35,855 nucleotides of DNA, from NCBI GenBank assembly GCA_037178675.1, contig JAYMGJ010000209.1, forward strand, positions 1-35,855, written 5' to 3'. A program made the translations under genes and the position numbers. This document shows, in pieces, positions 30,741 through 35,855 of this stretch (the first letter of the stretch is position 1; each line of letters begins with the position of its first letter). The notes beneath the pieces are model-generated. The model was not told the origin of the DNA and searched no databases. It saw only the letters and a program-made list of their open reading frames with translations. The DNA is from Scleroderma bovista. Lineage: Eukaryota; Basidiomycota; Agaricomycetes; Boletales; Sclerodermataceae.

Positions 30741-31240
30741 GGATTAGATATATGGAAAGGATTCTACTTCATTGCAATTCATCTCTCACTAAGCCTCAAA
30801 GGAGGGGGGAGAGGCAGCAGGCAGGAGGGGGGGGGTGGGAGACTCAGTGATGGATTAGATATATGGAAAGGATTCTACTTCATTGCAACTTATCTTTCAC
30901 CAAGTCTCAAAGGAGGGGGGGAGGCAGCAGATGGCAGGTGGTAGGGGGGGCTGGGGAGACTTGGTGGTGGATTAGATATATGAAAAGGATTCTACTTCAT
31001 TGCAACCTATCATTCACCAAGCCTTGAAGGAGGGAGGAGGGGCTTGGGAGACTTGGCAGTGGATTAGATATATGGAAAGGATTCTATCAGTGTGTGATTT
31101 ATTGTGACTCTACCATCACAGCAAACTCTGAAAGTTATCCAGGCCATTACTTTAATACAACTTATCTTCCACCAGACCTCAAATTTCTCCACATTTTGTG
31201 GAACAGCAAGTATCCCAAGGTTTGAGGAGGGGGGTGTGGG
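30741..31240 (+). repeat. Tandem array, ~92-117-bp units
   Basis: GGATTAGATATATG(G/A)AAAGGATTCTA starts at 30741, 30852, 30969 and 31061. Each unit continues TTCATTGCAAC.TATC.TTCACCAAG.CT, then GGAGGGGG tracts of varying length and GACTTGG. The final unit decays after 31080. The purine-rich strand is constant through the array. Confidence 0.75.
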
Positions 31241-31640
31241 ACCCACCCACTACTGACCCCCTCCCTCATATATATTTTGAGGGCTAAAATCATTGATAGA
31301 GATATCCACCATGATGATATCACTGGTATCAGAGTAAGCTCTTACAGAGACGTGGGCAGTTGCATGGTATGAAACTATTTAGTGGTAAGCTGTGATTCTA
31401 TTTCTGAATGCTTGTGTTTTGGATATTGGGTCTCATTCAGCAGATGCAGGTGCCCTAGGAGCTGGGCTTGATCGGTCCAGTCTTTTAGAGACCAGATGGA
31501 CAATTGAATCTTCCCCCAGTGCAGCTCAGACCTACCAGTCAGTTTTTTATTTATTTTTCATGTGCAATCTGATTGTTTCACTTGTGCAGATGCAATCATC
31601 CAGGAACTATTGTTTATAACCAGTGCATCAATATCTGACT
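31241..31640. other. No gene recognised
   Basis: It contains a TATATATTTT near 31268 and an open frame of 75 codons (31392-31619) without a recognisable domain; nothing supports it as a gene. Confidence 0.3.
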
Positions 31641-31644
31641 TCAA

Positions 31645-31890
31645 CATGCTGTTGATTTTAGATGTATTAATGCTGGGAAAAGTCTCCATTTAAATCATAT
31701 TTGGGTGTATTTATGCTGAGAAAAGTTTCCATTCAACCCATATTTAGGTGTATTTATGCTGGGAAAAGTCCACATTTAACCCCAATTTAGGTGTATTTGT
31801 GCTGAGAAAAGTTTCCATTTAACCCATATTTAGGTCTATTCATCCTGGGGAAAGTGGTCAAATAAAGGTCCATTCACGCTGGAGAAAGTT
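31645..31890 (+). repeat. Tandem repeat, ~52-bp unit, about 4.5 copies
   Basis: Units read GGTGTATTTATGCTGGGAAA-like, then AGT..CCATTTAACCC and ATATTTA. Starts at about 31660, 31706, 31758, 31811 and 31853, decaying to the right. Confidence 0.7.
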
Positions 31891-32190
31891 GTGCCTGGAC
31901 CCCAGACACTCTGTTACATCATGTCACATAGGTATATTGGTTATGGAGAAATGTATTTCTCCACTGCTGTTCAATAGTGCCCTGGAGAATCCCCAGGCAT
32001 GGCTCTGGTGAAAGGCCCATGCTTGGGAGAATCCCCATGTATGGTACTGGTGAAAGCCCCAGCATTGGGGAATATCCATAAAACAAGACCTATTAGGTGG
32101 ATACATCTGTAGAAGAATACGAACCTAATAGGTCCCCAAAGGGGGTTGACTGAAGTGCCTAAATTTCCTTCTGAACTTCCACCTTCTGAG
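31891..32190. repeat. Short CTGGAGAATCCCCA-type repeats
   Basis: Three loosely repeated words (GGAGAATCCCCA(G/T), ATGG(C/T)(T/A)CTGGTGAAAG, CC(A/C)) at 31980-32070 resemble the 29.5 kb array. No coding potential. Confidence 0.45.
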
Positions 32191-32191
32191 T

Positions 32192-34160
32192 TTGAGTTTC
32201 CCCCCTGGAAAGGATGTTGATGGGGTCAGGATGGTCTTTGAAGAGTGGTATGAACAGCATTTCTATGTTGCACATAAGCTCCTTGTGACACAAAGCCTCT
32301 TCGACATGAGGGTGCAACTGGATGTGCACAGTAGAACTGATGTGGCTTATATGTTGAAGACATGGCACCTAGCAAAGCAAAGTTATCTAATAGTAGTTCT
32401 ATATTAGTCCAAAAGAAGTGATAGTAACATCAATAGTCCACAATCACAACAGATAATATTGAGATATCAAACAGTTAGTATCATGAATTGTGAAGATTTG
32501 TTATAACATTACCTGGTTTATCACACAAGCACAAAGTTCCAGCTGTGGGACTTGTAAGTTCATGCAGAAACAATACATGAATCCTATTGACACCTACATG
32601 TTTTCAGTCAATGGTACCAAACTACAAGAACCCAGAGTTTCTGATTTGCTCAACCCCAACAATGGAGAATAGAATCACACAGGCTACACTACATAAGAAG
32701 TTGAACAATGAGTACAAATATGGCATGAATGTTTGTGGTGCAATTTACATTTGTTTGTTGCACAAACATGAAGTTCTGATAGGACTTGTATTTGTGAAAC
32801 AGACCCATGACCTTCTGTCAACACCTCCTCCCATTCCTCTGTCAATGGTGGTGGCCACTCAACTGAAGAACAAGGATGCTCACCCAGGGATACCTGATCT
32901 GCCTAGTCCTAAACAAGCAGGTCAATCTAAAGTCATGAAGAGGACACAACAGAAGCAGCACAAACTTTCTGTCACAAAGGTGGCTGCTCTTGAGACAGAG
33001 TTACTAACAGCCCAGGAACGTGCTAAAGCAAATGCACATCAACCTGCCAGCCCTGGTATCAGTAAGAACCAACATAGCCAGACAACAGAAATAGTGGGCA
33101 GCCAATGAAAGCCATCAGTCAATCTTGCCAACTCAGGGACAGGTACGTACAACTGCTTTACAATGCAAGTAAAATATACTAAGGGTAAAATGATAACCAC
33201 AGCATCTCCGAGACAAGATGTCAGAGACGGTGATCAAAGAATGGCTGATGCAATGGCAGAGCAACAGAGTTTGGTTGGTGGACGAACTGGTAATCAAACA
33301 GGAGCTGTGGTGGTAACTGTGCAGAGTGACCAATGCAATCTACTCATGGATGGGGAGGCATGCACTGGAAATCAAGATGAGAGCAACAACAAAATGGAAT
33401 GCGTTGTTGGAAACTCAGACTCGAATGTTTCCACACAGAACTCGAAGGTATGCTTACCAAAATTGTATCTGTGCTGGACTTAATCAATTGTCCCAGCAGA
33501 AAGGAATGGTGAAGGGGAAAGGGGTCACTGGAACAGTAAGGGATGTGGTTCGTCTGCAGAAAGAAGCACTGAGGAAAAACTTGTGTCAGCCCATTGAAGG
33601 TACAACATCCACTCCACCTACCAAAAGCCTTGGTAACAGAGAGTTTTCAGAGGGTGACAAAGACGACGGAGGAGGAAGACAAGGCATTGGAGAGAGTGAA
33701 GGGAGCATGGAGAAGGGAAAGAGAAGAGCCAACAACAAGGCCAATGAGGCTGTGGACCAGGACAGCATGAAGAGGAAGATGCCTGCAAAAGGCAATTCCA
33801 AATCCGATTCATCTGAGTCACCTCCACAGCAAGTGACTTGTTTCATGCGTGTTCATTTGGTTTCTAACTCACCACCTTTGCTCTACTATGGACTTAATCT
33901 GCACCCCCATTGTTTCTATTGTTTATCACAGACCTCTGAAGAAGAAAAACTGGTCAAGTCTCCCTCCTGCATCCGAACGCTCTGTGCCAACTTCAGGCTT
34001 CCTTCCCAACTGGAAGCCTGATGTTTGCTGTAGTTCAACACAATCCCAGCCATCTGTGTCAAACATGAATCCCTTGAAATGCCCAAGTAAGTTGGGCTTC
34101 TTTTTAGGGTCTTATACTCACTTTCAACACTTTTAGCACTTAGCACGACTCGTACTCAAC
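32192..34160 (+). CDS. Unrecognised coding blocks, possibly 5' part of the next gene
   Basis: Open blocks on one strand: 32192-32407 (FEEWYEQHFYVAHKLLV, LDVHSRTDVAYMLKTWHLA), 32670-33108 (KVAALETELLTAQERAKANA, which looks coiled-coil) and 33483-33845, a Lys/Arg/Glu/Gly-rich stretch (RQGIGESEGSMEKGKRRANN, SKSDSSESPPQQ) that is probably disordered and nuclear. Introns between them are likely but not resolved. Charged, low-complexity N-termini before a DUF6532 domain are common, so these may be exons of the downstream gene. That is inference; I recognise no domain here. Confidence 0.35.
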
Positions 34161-34459
34161 CCAGTAAGTTATTTATTATGTTCCATCTATTATTGCCATT
34201 AATTACAAACCTTAGCCCTTACCTACCAGCCTTACGGTGGACTCACAGATCAAGTCAACTTGAACATTGATGATTCTAACGCACAGTTGGACAAAGAGTA
34301 CGAGCCACTCTCTCCATCATGGTACAACCCTCCTTACTCTTCATTGCCTATTGTTTGGTTCTCTTGCCCATCCCAACGTTTGGGGGCAGTGGTCCCAGGT
34401 GCTGGGCCTGACAAGGTAATGCTGGAGCACAACAGCACTTGTGGATGGTTGGGTTGAGA

Positions 34460-35855
34460 CCAAGAAACAGGACAGAACGGCAAAGCAAAGGGAAATGAAC
34501 ATGAGCATGGAGATGATGAGGAAGATGACAGATCTGAAACGGCTGCAAGCAGGCTGCCACCAAAGGTAAAGTATTTACATTACTTGAGACTATGTACCTG
34601 TGTTCACTGATACTCCATGAAGGTGGTGCCACCACGCTCATTCAAGTGCATAAGGCAAACATCGAAACAAATACACCCACATCATGTTGAGGTGTGGCCC
34701 AATGCAGTGTGCCATCCATGTCTGCACAGAGAGGCCAGGCAATGTCCACCAGTGTGGGTCGTCCACAGGCTGCCCAAGATCAGCAAGGAGTGCCAACTCA
34801 TGGCAATGCTGGTGATGGGCAGGGCCAGCAAGTTCCAAGCAATCTACCCAAAGTAAGTACTACATTGATTTCAACTGTCTATTCATGGTTGTCAGCCGCC
34901 TGTGAAGGTAACACGACTGGTCACCTTAACATGCAAGGTACCAAATACTACATCACAACATAATTCAACTCCTGTGCTCCATGCAGCAGCTGCCACTGAT
35001 GTGGCTCATCAATGAGATGGTGACCAAGAGATGCCGAGTGATGACGAAGATGGCTACAACCAAGAGGAAGATTGACAGCCTGGAAGACGAAAGAGGTACA
35101 AAGTGTGGTCATTCCACAATGTGGACCTCCCTGGCCTCCCAGGTTCGATGTCAAAATGGCAGGGCATATATCTTCCACACTGGTTTCAATATATCGCAAC
35201 GGTCAACAACATTTGGAACCTTGACCACCCAGAGCACCTTGCCACAGCACAAACTCTCTGGTGCCACCTGATGCTGAATGTTTGCCATACCCTTGCTCTT
35301 AGTGACGAGCCTGTTTTCTATTTGGTATACTTTCTGTTATTTACTGCCCCATGACTAATCTTTTTTATTTGTAGTTGAAGCAATGCATGTACGAATGGCG
35401 CAGTGGAATGGGTGATTGAGCTGTGAAAGCTGTGAATGCCTTTTTTGATTGATACAAAGAGTTCACCCCCCCCAATGTGCATGCAGGGTATGCCACCTGG
35501 GCAGCCCCCGAACCTGAGGAATGCATCAATCAGTATGGACAGAAGGTTTTCATCCTGCCACAGTTATATCCATATATGTGGCAGGCAGTTGACGAAAGTA
35601 ACCCTGAAAACCTGGTATGTTACATTGATTAATATTTGGTGGTGCTCATATTCCATTTAGGTTGCACAGGGTCTATTCCAGCATGAGTGTATCCTGGATA
35701 CCTTCGCATTCTTTCTTGAGAGTACTCAGAATGTTCCGAGCAATGTTTGTACTCGCAAATACCCTTGTGCTGCCCTTGCACTTGCAACTGTGGCTGTATG
35801 TGCACCTCCCCCTTTGTGATTCAGCTGACTATTATAACTTATAGGTCAAGAGAGC
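34460..35855 (+). pseudogene. DUF6532-like gene, partial at right edge
   Basis: Exons separated by short GT..AG introns (about 34566-34619, 34853-34900, 35335-35374, 35616-35660 and 35793-35844). The block 35076-35330 reads RRKRYKVWSFHNVDLPG, PHWFQYIATVNNIWNL and LALSDEPVFYL. The next reads MYEWRSGMGD-stop-AVKAVNAFFD-stop-YKEF and PYMWQAVDES. The last reads LFQHECILDTFAFFL and KYPCAALALATVA, like the PIGALALA ending of DUF6532 proteins, a fungal family of unknown role. TGA at 35013, 35073, 35417 and 35450 each fits an Arg codon of the family. The gene continues beyond the window. Confidence 0.55.

Noticed and set aside
1..35855. tRNA or rRNA genes
   Set aside because: No cloverleaf with A/B box words or rRNA-like sequence was noticed; no search tool was run.

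Overview
The window is a transposable-element-rich, probably heterochromatic stretch of a filamentous basidiomycete genome. Agaricomycetes fits best. The grounds are a chromodomain (chromoviral) Ty3/gypsy element, a Tad-like LINE, a KDZ-type transposase, a DUF6532-like gene and introns of about 40-60 nt with GT..AG ends. No complete, clearly functional host gene is visible. Almost every recognisable protein is broken, most often by TGA where the family has arginine.

Layout, left to right. (1) 1-2569, minus strand: a Ty3/gypsy element with protease, reverse transcriptase and RNase H, running off the left edge. It sits inside the integrase of a second, plus-strand chromodomain gypsy element (2570-3541), whose polypurine tract and LTR follow (3541-~4022). 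(2) ~4023-4993, minus: an unrecognised multi-exon gene, probably cut by that LTR. (3) 5159-21767: a nest of three related long LTRs, here called A, B and C, and one LINE. LTR C (TSD ACGG/ACAG) is split into 5159-6360 and 16892-17712 by a LINE with TSD AGAGTAA. The LINE is itself split into 17713-19425 (5' end and ORF1) and 6361-12447 (end of ORF1, ORF2, tail) by LTR A (TSD CCGG). A sister copy, LTR B, has TSD CCGA. The two long LTRs now present (12452-14791 minus, 19426-21767 plus) have exchanged their target-site duplications. The 4.6 kb between them is therefore inverted relative to the insertion state, either by recombination between inverted LTRs or by an assembly error.

(4) 21768-23670: a decayed multi-exon gene of a family repeated in Agaricomycetes, function unknown. 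(5) 23.9-24.8 kb: a ~125 bp minisatellite. (6) ~25.5-29.27 kb: a decayed KDZ transposase with short introns and an acidic C-terminus. One intron carries a dispersed, hairpin-rich repeat also present at 16.05 kb. (7) 29.4-31.9 kb: several tandem arrays, one of which holds a fragment of the gene for the mitochondrial processing peptidase beta subunit. (8) 32.2-35.85 kb: unrecognised exons leading into a DUF6532-like gene that runs off the right edge.

The most novel material is the LTR family: about 2.0-2.3 kb long, TG..CA ends, 4-bp TSDs all of the form NCGR, a conserved stem-loop 3 nt after the TATA box, and a conserved ~120-residue ORF inside U3. Identifications rest on motif recognition by eye; no alignment or database search was run.
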